Of a stretch of DNA of 46,450 nt, positions 18,701 through 30,940 are shown one piece after another; the stretch's first letter is position 1; each line of letters starts with the position of its first letter. This stretch comes from Lingula anatina. Its lineage: Eukaryota > Brachiopoda > Lingulata > Lingulida > Lingulidae. Below the pieces are notes generated by a model. The model was not told the origin of the DNA, did not search any database, and saw only the letters and a list, made by a program, of their open reading frames with translations. Made by a program: the position numbers and the translations under genes. The stretch is taken from NCBI RefSeq assembly GCF_001039355.2, contig NW_019775486.1, forward strand, positions 320,633-367,082. Reading direction: 5' to 3'.

Positions 18701-19064
18701 AACAATTCCAAAACTGACACAATATCTCCACTAACACGATACCACAACTGACACAATGGGTCAACTAACACAATACCACAACTGACATGATATCTCAACT
18801 AACACAATGCCACAACTGATATGATATAACATTATGTCCCCTCCAGGTGACGACATCAATGGAATCAGTGTCAGTATAAGAGAGAGAGATGATATATTGC
18901 AAATTTGGAACAAAGATTCATCCTTAGCAGACCAGTCAACAATAGTAGAAAAAGTAAAATCTTTATTGCCACATGTCCGATTCTCAGCCATGTTTTACAA
19001 AGGTAAGTTTATGTCACAATCAGTTGCCAAGATGAGTAAATTCATAAATCCTAATCTGTGGCTG

Positions 19065-19115
<51 letters not shown>

Positions 19116-19369
19116 TTTTGCCCTTGAAGCCACCTTTAAAAATAATTACAAGGCTGCTAATACATTCTTCACTAAGAAAAGTCTGTTAACTAACATGAGA
19201 ACAAAAAGTTAACATTTTATCTAAGATTTATAGTAGGTGATTTTTGATAAATTCCTATACAGCATAGAGCTGGGCCTGCAGTTGATTAGCTATTTCTGTC
19301 TGTGTTCCAGCGTTTCAAACCCATCAGGCATTTGAGGGAGGTGCATACTCCCATCCCAGCAAGAGTTAG
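15732..19369 (+). CDS. EIF4E3: Eukaryotic translation initiation factor 4E type 3 (eIF4E3)
   Basis: Cytoplasmic/nuclear mRNA cap-binding protein of class III eIF4Es. Exons: 15732-15886, 16619-16691, 17450-17544, 17717-17777, 18119-18185, 18847-19002, 19311-19369. All phases agree, giving 221 residues (vertebrate eIF4E3 is of similar size). Diagnostic stretches: GVPLNTPWTYWLDK, FWSVYNNIP, YHLM, PMWED, KGGNW, VWKELLLAAIGEQFSD, VRFSAMFYK and the class III tail HQAFEGG. W79 (dorsal surface, eIF4G/4E-BP contact) and W108 (cap stacking, equivalent to eIF4E W102) are present. The second cap-sandwich position is Tyr62, where vertebrate eIF4E3 has Cys and canonical eIF4E has Trp. The last exon (59 nt) is supported by the conserved tail and TAG. 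The decoy acceptor in front of exon 4 is described separately. Confidence 0.94.
16692..16862. repeat. Degenerate tandem array after EIF4E3 exon 2
   Basis: Irregular units of 10-20 bp built on cacacctaacacattgcaca, beginning a few bases after the exon 2 donor. Confidence 0.75.
17625..17738. repeat. 56-bp tandem duplication across the EIF4E3 exon 4 acceptor
   Basis: Copies start at 17625 and 17681. Both contain tttttgtatttcaaggg-aa, so a complete decoy acceptor lies about 60 bp upstream of the real one. Using the decoy would give an in-frame TGA before the real exon. Confidence 0.88.
18615..18835. repeat. Degenerate tandem array before EIF4E3 exon 6
   Basis: Repeats of the type acaacatcacaactaacaa and ccacaactgacacaat, about 20-40 bp units, ending just upstream of the exon 6 acceptor. 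Confidence 0.75.
19066..19112. repeat. (TA)n microsatellite
   Basis: Uninterrupted dinucleotide run in EIF4E3 intron 6. Confidence 0.97.
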
Positions 19370-20348
19370 AGGTCCATTTCTGTAACCTACCAAAGACTGT
19401 GATGGTTCTAAGGACAACACACACACAGAGACATACACTCACTGGCGTGAACTGGCGCCCTCTCCTGGTGACTGGAGGTCAGAGGTCACTGAACTCTCAT
19501 GATGAAGGCTGTGTTTGTAGTTTAGCTGTGAAAGATGTAGAATCATGGGATCTGCCACTCAAAGTGTAGGTGGCGCCACCAAACTATATACATAATAGAT
19601 GTAGAATTATGAACTTCTAATAATTGCTGGGCAAAGGGACATATATTTGAGAAAGGTCAGTGTTGGCCTTGGTTTTGCAGTTAGTGCAATATGAACCACT
19701 GCTTATAGGAGGGATGCTGACCCTGCACCATAGGTGGCAGCACCAACCAATGCAGCTTGTTCTATAGTAGGTGGCAGAACAGTTTATTCCATAGGTATCT
19801 TTCACCAAACTACAGACGACAGTGTTTCCCACAGGTGGCAGCAGTAGTCATCAGGGAGGAGACAGTGGCAGCTGGGAGAGGGCTCATGTTCTCATAGTGA
19901 GTAACTTTCCATACAGAAATGGATGGACTTCAAATGATTAGCTTACAAGCAATTTCTGGCTGTGTTTTGCACAGGCAGCTGGCACTTTCTATGAAGTGTA
20001 AAGTCATAAGGTTCTTCTAATATATGACTTTGAGAACTGCATTCCTAGAGTAAAGCTTCTATCAATAATGACATCAGTTTTGTAAATGTGCAGGGAGAGA
20101 GAAAGACATCTGCACTGAATGTGACATGTTAACCTTTGAGGGGAGTCATTTTGAAAAGTCTACAAGGTACTAAATTCAGTTGATCAAACTGTGTATGAAA
20201 AGTTAAATTAAGCAAGCTTTATGTTGTGATTTTGGTGGAGTGCTAGTTTTGGTGATATTGTCCACCATATGACTTGTAAACCAGTGTTCATCAGTAGCTT
20301 AATTGCTAATGTTTGTGCCATCTCACTGCCGCCTCTTGCTATCTGGAA

Positions 20349-20530
20349 TCTGACAACAGCTTACACACATCTGGTCAAGACAAAATATTCCAGTGTAATA
20401 CACTGCCACACAGAACATACCATATACTATAACCCCCTCTCTGACAGCAGCTTACACACCAATGGTCAAGACAAAATATCCCACAGTAATACACTGCCAC
20501 ATAGAACATACCACAGACCACCCTCTGTAA
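20349..20530. repeat. Two-copy 91-bp tandem repeat
   Basis: Copies begin at 20349 and 20440 (tctgacarcagcttacacac, then tggtcaagacaaaatat...). The first bases of a third copy follow near 20523. The 115-residue open frame here is made of this repeat. Confidence 0.85.
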
Positions 20531-21731
20531 CAGCAAACCTGTTATCATTTCACCTAGAACTCATTCACTGGCATACAAACCAGCTAGTCCGTTTACCGCT
20601 GAATAAATCCCAATGATTGATGTGGGTCACGTTGGTGCTCTCTCCTGGACCCACATTGTGGTAAAGCTGTGGTCAGCAGTGTGGTTGAATTCAATGTTAC
20701 TTCATTTTGAATTTGAGCAGTGGATGTGTTGATAGTTGTGTGAATATAAACTGACTGGGCATTTATTTATTTTTTTATTGTGCCAATTGTAGCCAAACAT
20801 GTTCAGCCAATCTACTTGATTTTCACCATGATAAATTCATTGGCAGAAGCACCTGAAATGATTTGGTACCTGGGCCAGTAAGGTCTGAATTCTGAAAACC
20901 AACAATTAAATGAGAGTAACATGATAAATATATTATGTATAATGAAATCTGGTTTTTAGCTGTTAGTGAGGTATGTATTCATTGAGGATGTGGGGACAGA
21001 TACAGATTATATTGTGGGATATCTCTTCTTTGAGTGAACATTTACTTCAGTTGTTTGGGCAAAATGTCAATAATGAATAGATAATAGGGCAGAGTCACTC
21101 TGAAGTACTTAATTGATAAAAATATGATTATATGGACATATAAGGTCTTAGATACAGGCGAACAGTTGTCTTTTTCACTACTGTAAAAAAATTTGTTTCA
21201 TATTAAGAGTTAGTTGCTTTATTTAGTAAATATCTGTTGAAAAAAAAAATTGAAAAAAAGTTGACAAAGTGCAGTAGTCACCCAGTCAGGGTAAATTTAA
21301 TGAATGAAGGTTGTCACGGAGGTTGTTGTCACTGCAAATGGAGGCAACCATGCTACTTTTAGTTAACAGTTAAAGTATTACGTGCAAATATTTGAATACA
21401 GGTCTAATTTATATAGATTTATACACACGGTTCAAACTGCTATTTATGTCCTGAATTGTATTAAAGTAATACTGGGACGTGGCTGCAGGCCAGAGGTTCA
21501 CAGTGATAAAGCTGTATGTTCAACCCACAGCTTTAGTTAATGGGGTGATACATGTAGCAGTTAAGGGTGATCATTTGATTGCGCTGCTGTTAACTCCTGT
21601 AGTGTCCATAGCCAAGACATGTCCATAGCCTCCTGTATGTGTGTATTGGTACAGAGTACATTTAAAAAGTAGTAGAAAGAAGGCTTGAGGCTTGCAGGAG
21701 ACTGGTACTTCAACCAGTGAGAAGAGAGAGA

Positions 21732-21968
21732 GGGACCATTCCCAGACCCTATTGTATTAACTGTGGATCGATCTATCTCCAAGGTTATTCTCACTAAATT
21801 GCAATCAACTTAAGCAGCTTAGATGTCTGTCAGGCCTACTGAAATTATGGTTTATCAGCTTCAGTAGGCATGCCAGAGGTCTAAGCCGCTTAAGCTGAAA
21901 GCAATTTGGCGAGAAACCCCTTGGAGATGGATCAATGCTGTTAGAGCGATCTAGGTATGGAAACCTAG
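21732..21968. mobile_element. MITE, family A copy 1
   Basis: An imperfect long inverted repeat. Left arm has ggaccattccca and ctcactaaattgcaatcaac; right arm has its complement, gcaatttggcgagaaacccc. Shares its core with copies at 23245-23497 and 34732-34963. No coding capacity. Confidence 0.8.
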
Positions 21969-22347
21969 TCAGTGAGAGAGGAGGAGGAGAGAGAAAGAGA
22001 GAGAGAGACCAGGAGGTAGAAGTAAAGCAACTGGAAGTGTGCAGTATGGGTCTTGGACCTGGTCAGGTAGTGGTCACACTTGGGAGCGGTCACTTTATTG
22101 TGTATCCCTGCCTCCTCAGGACAGAAATATGGACACCAATGAATTGGGAGATAAATGAAAAACAATAAATAAAGAAATTCTGGTTATCAATTCAAAGATA
22201 CTTTATTGTTGAATAAAATACTTCAAGACCTACAGTTCATAACAGTTGTTTTTTGTTCAGAAAGTATATATCTCTTAAATTTTTACAATATTTAATATTT
22301 ACAAGCTCCTTGAAAACAAATGTACAGTGGTTGTAAGGTATACTATG

Positions 22348-22948
22348 TCACCATACATTTATAATACAATTATTTTTTTTTAAACAAATTTAAAACCATT
22401 TCTCTGATTTATACTGCACATGAAATGTAATCATATCTGAAACAAACGCTGGTATTACAAAATTAGTAACTGCTATCAACTTTCAATTTCTGGGTGAATA
22501 TTATAGCTGCATCATTTAGTGTTAGATGTCTGCAATGCCCTTAAGAAAAGAAAAAAAANNNNNNNNNNNNNNNNNNNNNNNNNNNNNNNNNNNNNNNNNN
22601 NNNNNNNNNNNNNNNNNNNNNNNNNNNNNNNNNNNNNNNNNNNNNNNNNNNNNNNNNNNNNNNNNNNNNNNNNNNNNNNNNNNNNNNNNNNNNNNNNNNN
22701 NNNNNNNNNNNNNNNNNNNNNNNNNNNNNNNNNNNNNTCACCATACATTTATAATACAATCAATTTTTTTAAAACAAATTTAAAACGATTTCTCTGATTT
22801 ATACTGCACATGAAATGTAATCATATCTGAAACAAACGCTGGTATTACAAAATTAGTAACTGCTATCAACTTTCAATTTCTGGGTGAATATTATAGCTGC
22901 ATCATTTAGTGTTAGATGTCTGCAATGCCCTTAAGAAAAGAAAAAAAA
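22348..22948. repeat. Near-identical duplicate flanking the assembly gap
   Basis: Sequence 22348-22558 (before the Ns) repeats at 22738-22948 (after the Ns) with only a few differences. The first copy stops in a poly(A) run a short distance before where the second copy enters a long TA/poly(T) tract. Confidence 0.93.
22559..22737. other. Assembly gap (run of N)
   Basis: 179 undetermined bases. A single further N lies at about 39990. Open frames spanning the Ns are meaningless. Confidence 1.
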
Positions 22949-23006
22949 GAAAACTTTTCTGCAGAGCAATTCCATCTATTTTTATATTATTATCATTATA
23001 ATAATG

Positions 23007-23007
<1 letters not shown>

Positions 23008-23100
<93 letters not shown>

Positions 23101-23104
23101 TTTT
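23008..23104. repeat. (TA)n microsatellite followed by poly(T)
   Basis: About 75 bp of TA repeats then about 22 T. It is the likely cause of the assembly break just upstream. Confidence 0.96.
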
Positions 23105-23244
23105 GCAGAAGAACAAACTTTGAAAATTCATTAGTAATATATTCATTTATTTTTTGGGAAAATCTGACAGCCAGAAACAGCATCAGCTTCACTGATAATG
23201 TATTCAACACTGCATCACATCTAAGTTCCATCTGTCTGTTTGTC

Positions 23245-23497
23245 AGACCCTTAGACTGGGTGCTCATACCTAGATTGATCCATCTGGACTGGTCTAACTC
23301 TCTGGGGATTCTCACTTAATTGCTATCAACTTAACCGGCTTTAATGTCTGTCACGCCTACCGAATCAGCTAGGGGGTAGAGATAATTACCCCCTAACAGC
23401 TTTACGTGACAGATATTTAAGCCAGTCAAGTTGATAGCAATTTAGTGAGACTCCCCAGGGGAAATAGATTGATCCAAATATTTGTGGGAATGGTCTC
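23245..23497. mobile_element. MITE, family A copy 2
   Basis: Inverted arms around ttgctatcaacttaaccggc and its complement gccagtcaagttgatagcaa; the right terminus is tgggaatggtc. The hairpin centre holds gggggta/taccccc. Same family as 21732-21968 and 34732-34963. Confidence 0.82.
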
Positions 23498-24015
23498 TTA
23501 ATTTGTCTTTATACTTACCGATCCATCTTTCAAAACTATTCTGTTTTGCTTGGTAACTCAACATAATTAAGAGACATTTTTATTGTTATTTCACACATTC
23601 TTGATTGCTCATGTCTTCAATCTCTCTGTGCGTTAGTTGTATACAGGGTCAACCATGCTGTGAACGGTGGAATCACCTTGCACCGATTTCTGTCACTACC
23701 TCTCTCCCTCTTGTTTTCTATTCCCAGTTCTTCATGCCCTTCACCCTGCTATGCTCTGACCTTGTGCCCCCATCCCTATATCTTCCTGTTCAGTTGGTGG
23801 CGAGGTACGTTCCTAATGCCCTCTTGTTATGTGCTGTGTGTCATGTGTTAATTCCAGGTGTGTGGTTGATTCCTGTCCCTCTTGCAGTACCTTGGTTCAG
23901 GTGGTCTGTAGGTGTTGAAGTAAGGGAGTCACCTGCAGTGCTGTTCACAGGTGTAAGATGTAAGGTAATATACAGGAGTGTGCAGACACGTCACGTCCAC
24001 ACACCATAGCCTTCA
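23498..24015 (-). other. TBK1 3' flank, no gene recognised
   Basis: The open frames on the plus strand (23605-24009) show no family motif or codon pattern I recognise. They probably lie in the TBK1 3'UTR on the opposite strand. Confidence 0.5.
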
Positions 24016-26529
24016 TCATCCTGACTGTACCTCAACATGGTTCTGGAACTGAAGTTTTTCCAACCTGAAAATAAACCACGCCACTGTTAGGTTATATTGT
24101 TTGCCTCAGACTGCTGAGTCTAATCAAATTTTACATTTTTCTTAATTTTACAAACTTGCATGTTATCCATTTACTTTAAAAGCCAAATTCAACTTGTCTT
24201 TCAAAAATGATACAAAGGCAAAAAATTAGTGACCATGATATACATAAAAAATATACAATTCTATTTTAGCTCACAAAATATTTAGTACAATCAATGGAAT
24301 AAATTGCCAGCCTCACACAACTTACTCTTTGACGAGGTTAGTGTTCTCCTGAAAGGCCTGGCGTATTTCCGCAGAATCAAGATTTAGTGCTTTTAACCTG
24401 AGGAAAAGAAAAAATGCAACAGTAAGAAAAGCTTCACATTCTGCAATGCAACCCGTCAGATTCAAAACATGTTTGTTCTCTATCTGCAATATATAAAATA
24501 TTTTGAGCATTTCACATCTACAGCAGCAACCACCTTATCTTGGTGCACCCAAATATTTTTAAAATTCAAAATGTCACACTTAAAATTTTATAAAGTTATA
24601 CTATACTTATCATATTGCATACTTCAATGCTTAGGTTGACACATGTATTGCAGACACTTTACAGTGCCACAGTGCTGGGAAATATGTTCAGGAATTAAAT
24701 AAATCAGCAGAGTAAGAAAATAAAAGATGCAGGTTTCATGAAATTAATGAAACAGTTTTCAAATCAATAATATTCAAATCAATAAAAATAATATTAAAAA
24801 AATCAAATGCTAAATCATACTCTTCCTGTATCTCTCGTAGAAGCTGGTTTTCCCTTTCCTTGGCTTTTCCTGAAGAAGGTCTAGAGCCAGTACCTTGTTG
24901 CTTAGCAACAGCAGAACCAACCAGGGGGGATGTTTCCTGTCTTTTTCCTCCAGAGCTTAGAAGATCAGAAACTGTCTCAAATTTTCTTAAACAATGTTCC
25001 ATTTTCTACAAAAGTAATTATAATATGTGAACATTTTTTGTTGACTATCAAATATGTGCTTTAAAAATGGACAAATGTTGAAAAATTAGATTGAAATTTT
25101 CATGACTGCTTCTATCCATTAATGTTTGTTGACAATTCAGCCAATGCTTCTTAATTGTATATTCACAATGATTTCGTTTACAGTTTTAGTTCTTTTAGTT
25201 CTGAGGCTACAACTGGTATGTATTAAGTGTATTAGGTGACCTTAGCCGAGTTCATAACGCATATCAGGATATCTACCTCATCTAAGATGGTTGACAGTCT
25301 GCTCTGTTTTTCAGTAAGATTGTCTATTCTTTTCTTGATCTTGCCCAGCTTAGTGATAAATGTACAGACAAACCTGTAGAAAAATAATTACTCTTATTCA
25401 AAGTGGTATACATTATATAATACTTACATAAGGAACCTGGGATTATATATGAATGTATGAGCGATCAATTCATTTCAAGACACTGATTACAAACATATTA
25501 ATATGACAATTACAAATCTAAACAAATCTATGCAAATTAACAAAAAAAAAAAAATGTTTCATGGAAATTTAAACAGCCCTTAGATCTCATCAGCTTCTTG
25601 TCAGACACTGAGTGTCATGTTCTACTGCTAAAACAACTTACAAGAAAGCTTCTTCAAATTTCTTGAAAACTTTTCTGAGGTTTGGGTAACAATGATCCAT
25701 TGCAAGAGACGTTGCCTTGGTGCAGTTTTCATTCATTTTATTCCTGGATAATACAGAAAGTACCATTTAAATAAAAGGAATGTCACAACGGTTGGAATGG
25801 AGATGTCTTGATGCTAATTAATTAAGGTTACAATTGCAAACAGAGTATTACTGTTAAAGGTAACGAAATCTGAGTCCAACATGCACTTACTTTTCAAACT
25901 TGTGAATCTGCTCATCATTGTACGGTAACCTCTTCAACTGTTTGTCCCTTTTAAATTCCTCCATAGTTTTGTTGATCTGCTCTGACAGGACCAGTCCCTT
26001 CTCAACACTGGAAGTACAGCGCCTTTATGTCTTATCATAGTTAACTAAGTTATGTCTCATCATAGTCATCTATGTCCCATAATTATCATCTAAGTAATGT
26101 CCCATAATACTCAGATACAGTCTCTCAACTGACAAACTTTTTCCAATGTCATGTAGTAGACAGAAAAAGTAGCAGTGAAAAATAAATTTCCGTCACTTAT
26201 TTTAGTAAGAAAAAGAACACATAATAAGCATGTTAACAAAACTTCATCTGGCAATGTTCAATAATTCAGGTTGAGTTTGTGAATCCATAATTATACACCA
26301 AACAGTAAAAAAATCTGACAACAAACTAGACATACCATCTCTCTGTTTCCAAGCAGCCCCAGTTTGATTTCCATCTTTTAGACAACTCATCATCTATGAC
26401 TACACCTTGACAGAACTGATGGACGTAACTTTTCAGCTCTTCTGTGGATTTTACTGCCTGTGGATTGGATTAAAGACATGCAGAATTACTGTTCAAATAT
26501 ATTACCAATTTAACTCTCTTCCCTCTCTG

Positions 26530-26566
<37 letters not shown>

Positions 26567-28006
26567 GTGTCTCTCATCCTTTTAATGTCCTTCTAAAAGT
26601 CTAAGGAGTCATATATACCCAATGACACTATCCTTCTACACAGATTGAGCCAACTTCTGATCATTTTACCAGTTAAACACTCTTGTTTCCAATTTACTGA
26701 GTACTCCTGTATTCACCAGGTTTTCTGCATACTGCTCAACCCCAAGAACAGGTGGATTAATCTTATTCCATGCAGCTAGAAACCCCGCAGATTTAGTTCA
26801 ATATTGTAGAAAGATAGTTTCAGTGGGGTCAAGCCCTTACTATCCAGCACAACTCTACACAACAGTGCCAACACTGTGATATATCTGCCCTAACACTGTG
26901 ATTTATCTGCCCTTATACTGTGATATATCTGCCCTTATACTGTGATATATCTGCCCTCACCTCCTGACAGGGGACAGTAAGCTGATTCTCTGCAACCTGT
27001 AAATCCTCCTCTAGAAACCGCACCTCATTGGGCGCCTGCTCCCCGCACAGTGACGCCAAGCCCTGCACCACACGCACTATCCTGTTCAGAGACCTTGTCG
27101 CAGTCTGCAGACGCTTGTGTGTCTCCGTTATCATGGTAACAATAAAGACATTGGATTCCTGGTAGCCTGATATCTCAAACTTTATGATTTGTCTACAACA
27201 AAGGGAAGTTTATATATTATCAATAAAAAAATCAGGAACACGCATGTTACTATTACAGAAAGTAGAGTACACTGGCAGAAAGAGGCACAAAGGTTCTAGA
27301 GTACAAAAAATACACTGAAAAAACATAACGAAAAATCTATCCAAGCACAACATAGACAGCAAAAACCCCAGTAAGGCAGACTTTGGAGCCAAGTTATCTA
27401 AGGCCCCATTCAGAATAGGGGACTAACTAGTCCGAGGTTTAAATATGGCCGACCCACTTGAATACTTCCCCACCAGATATCTATTTAGTGTCTATTAGCA
27501 GATTAGATGGCAAGTTTTGTAGTGAGTCGCCATATTTGAACCCCTAACTAGTTAGTCCCCTATTCTAAATGGGGCCAATCTTACACATACGTGGTAATCA
27601 TATATATATATAAATATCTCTCAAGTTCTCTATACTCACATGTACATTATACTTGTATATTATATAGATATCTCTCAAGTTCTCTATACTCACATGTACA
27701 TGGTCATAGCTTTATCAAGGAGCACCTGTTGTAGATTGATCAGTCTCAGTTTTCTTACTATATACTCTGTATTACCAGCACACTTCTTGGCTAGAGGGTA
27801 GTCATTCTCAAGAGAGATGCTGGTCCCAAACTTGGGGTATTTGGCTGAAAGTTTGCACATTTATATGAAAAGATATACTGTATGTAATGTGCTACACCAA
27901 AGGGTCACTCCAGGACATCTTTAACTACAACCAATTAGTTAACATTTTTAGTTTTCTTCATTGTTTCAAGGACTCATTATGCTGTTTCATTATACTCAGT
28001 AGCTGC

Positions 28007-28043
<37 letters not shown>

Positions 28044-30907
28044 CATGCGAAAGTGCTGTTTGTAAACACTCACGTATTTGCAATTCTGGTAGTCTGGTGA
28101 ATAATGCTGAATCCACATCGGTGAAATATAAGAAAACTGGATCCTGTGGTGACGTCTTTGGATATCTCTCCACCAGTGTCATTGATTGCACTATTTTGGT
28201 AAAATGGTGATTTTGAAACAGTAAAAACTGCGCACTTGCTCTGATATCAGTCTGTTCTGCTATCGCATCTTGAAACTTGGCGTACGTCTCAGTCTTGTTG
28301 ATGTATATAGACAAACATTCACAGGTGGCGGTGGAGAAAACGTATACTACCACCTTCTTCATTATGTCTTTTACAGTGGCAAAAAACTGATCAAATGTCC
28401 ACATTCTTGATGATGTATTTTCCATAAGCCCTGCTAATAATGGTGTGACTAGAAGTTTAAGTCCTCTGAAATATAAAAAACAAACTCTCTATTTATGAAC
28501 ACAGCTGCAAAGATTGTACCCTATGACTAAAAAAAAAAAAATTCAATTTCAGGCTATCAAATTTACCAAATTTATCATTTATTATTGAACTAAAGCCTTG
28601 AATAAAAACTGAACTCTCAGCTTGTCTAAACTCTCTGCTGTTCTAAAGGCAGAGCCAGCCATCACACCTACTTTGACAGCTGACATGTGTTAGGAAGTTC
28701 TGTACTGTATTCTATAGGACCATTCTCTGTAGACTGTATCCCTGAGATCACACCAGAGTCCTTGTCTGCTGTGATCTTATGCCTGAAATTTGGAATCAGA
28801 TCATTTCTTAGCATTGCTTTAATACCATTTCTTCAGTATGAAGTAAATAAAGTAAGTTTTTGAAATTTATACTTAAATTAATGTAATGAACTTTCAAATG
28901 TTAAAATTGTAGTGGCAAGAGGTGTAATATTTCATCCCTGTTAACTTACATCACTTCTTTATTTCGTCTTCCACCAAAGGGTTGAAACGGCAGGTGCCCT
29001 GTGGCCGTGTGGTACAAAGTGACCCCTAGTGACCACAAGTCCACCTCTTTCCCAAACAGCTGCTGGACAGGCCTCCGTAGAACTGCTCTCTCATACATGT
29101 CTGGATACTAGAACACAACATGATGACTGCTGTTAAGCAATTCTTCTGTTTTCTTTCCTTCTCTTTATTTATAAATAAATTTATCTATTCATTTACTTAT
29201 TCATCAATGCAGTAATCTATAATAATCATAACAAATCCTTCCCACATGTAGTATACAAAGTCATATCTCTCTGTTCCTTTGAAGTTTACTATCATAACTG
29301 ACTCCCAGTACATGTAGTGGAGTCGCTATCCTGTGCAGAGTTTGCCTTTAAGTGCAGAAAACTGCTAACAAATAACATTTCTGGCATGTTGAAAAAACTT
29401 GACAAACTTACCAGATATTCCTCAGTTCCATACAATGATACAAACTGTTCTGACTCTTCCAGCTCTCTAGCTGCACCAAAGTCCGTCAATTTATATATAG
29501 ACCTAAAATAATGTCAAAAATGATTTTAAATTTATTGAATACATTTTGATTGCAAATATGTTAAAAGAATCAACAATCTGCATGCAGTTTGGTAACATAT
29601 GTATCTGTATAACGTATGTATCAATACCATTGTGCTCTTTAATGTCATAGGTGAAGCAAAAAATTTCGCACCAACTGCTGGTTTTGTTTCATGTATACAC
29701 TAATGATGATAAAAATGATAAAACTTCACATTTATCAAAAGAAAGTTCAACACCAATCAAAATGTCCTGAATAAAAAGTATGTCGGATATAATATATGAA
29801 GATAAGATTAGGATAACTTACTGTTTGTCTTCCCCAATGCTTCTCATTATATTCCCTGGTTTGATGTCTCTGTGTACAATATTCTGATCACGGAGATATC
29901 TCATACCTTCAGCTGTAACAAAATACACACATTAAACATGGAGATATCTCATACCTTCAGCTGTAACAAAATACACACATTAAACACGGAGATATCTCAT
30001 ACCTTCAGCTGTAACAAAATACACACATTAAACACGGAGATATCTCATACCTTCAGCTGTAACAAAATACACACATTAAACACGGAGATATCTCATACCT
30101 TCAGCTGTAACAAAATACACACATTAAACACGGAGATATCTCATACCTTCAGCTGTAACAAAATACACACATTAAACACGGAGATATCTCATACCTTCAG
30201 CTGCAACAAAATACACACATTCAACTATGTCATATCAATGATCAGTTAGTCTTAAACTATGACACTCGCCAAAAATCCATGTATAATCCAGCTACATAGC
30301 TACCAACATCATGTGACGTCTCCTTCATTCCAGACTTCCACCCACACAATACTACACACATATTCCACCAACTTACCAACATCATTTAATACTTCCAGAA
30401 ATTCAACCTCTTCCAGACCAAATGCGTTCTCTGGTTTTTCCAACATGTTGTACAGAGAGCAGTCGCACAGTTCCATCACAATGATACGGTTCCTTGTATG
30501 TTGCTGAAGAGAGAAAATAAATCTTTACAGGTAAACAAGGAACATAAGACATTATTTATACAGCACTAAGAAAAATTCCTGGAAATTTTATCAAATGTTC
30601 AGTCTACGACCAAGGCTTACCCAATCTGAAACCACGAAAAAAGTTTTCGAGTTCTTAATTTCAAATAATTACCACCAAAAATGAAATTAACCAGTCTTTA
30701 TCTTCATTATGCAAGAGACTAAATAACTAAAAAAATACATCTGTGTATGTGTACTGCTTTGAATACAGTATAACTTGGTGATTAAGGATGGCAGAAAAGA
30801 ACTGAATTTTCCAGAAACATTTCTCTAAATAAAAGTCTTATGTTTATTACATGTCTTAAATGACAGCTTTTTCTTACAAACATAATGATTAACCTGTTTT
30901 GTATATG

Positions 30908-30940
<33 letters not shown>

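Larger units (their letters stand above)
19370..22170 (+). other. EIF4E3 3' region / intergenic
   Basis: No coding exon recognised. Holds weak GGTGGCAG-type repeats (19560-19860), a 91-bp tandem pair at 20349-20530 and a MITE at 21732-21968. An AATAAATAAAG signal near 22164 could end a very long EIF4E3 3'UTR, but an earlier end is equally possible. Confidence 0.45.

Noticed and set aside
22902-23315. A 137-codon minus-strand open frame
   Set aside because: Most of it is translated TA and poly(T) microsatellite.
23605-24009. A 134-codon plus-strand open frame
   Set aside because: No recognisable domain, and it lies antisense in the likely TBK1 3'UTR.
29891-30226. CRISPR-like regular array
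   Set aside because: Units are direct tandem copies with no unique spacers, in an animal gene intron.
29872-30249. A 125-codon plus-strand open frame of repeating [16 protein letters not shown]
   Set aside because: It is the antisense of the 48-bp tandem repeat at the TBK1 exon 4 acceptor; the unit length divisible by three keeps it open.
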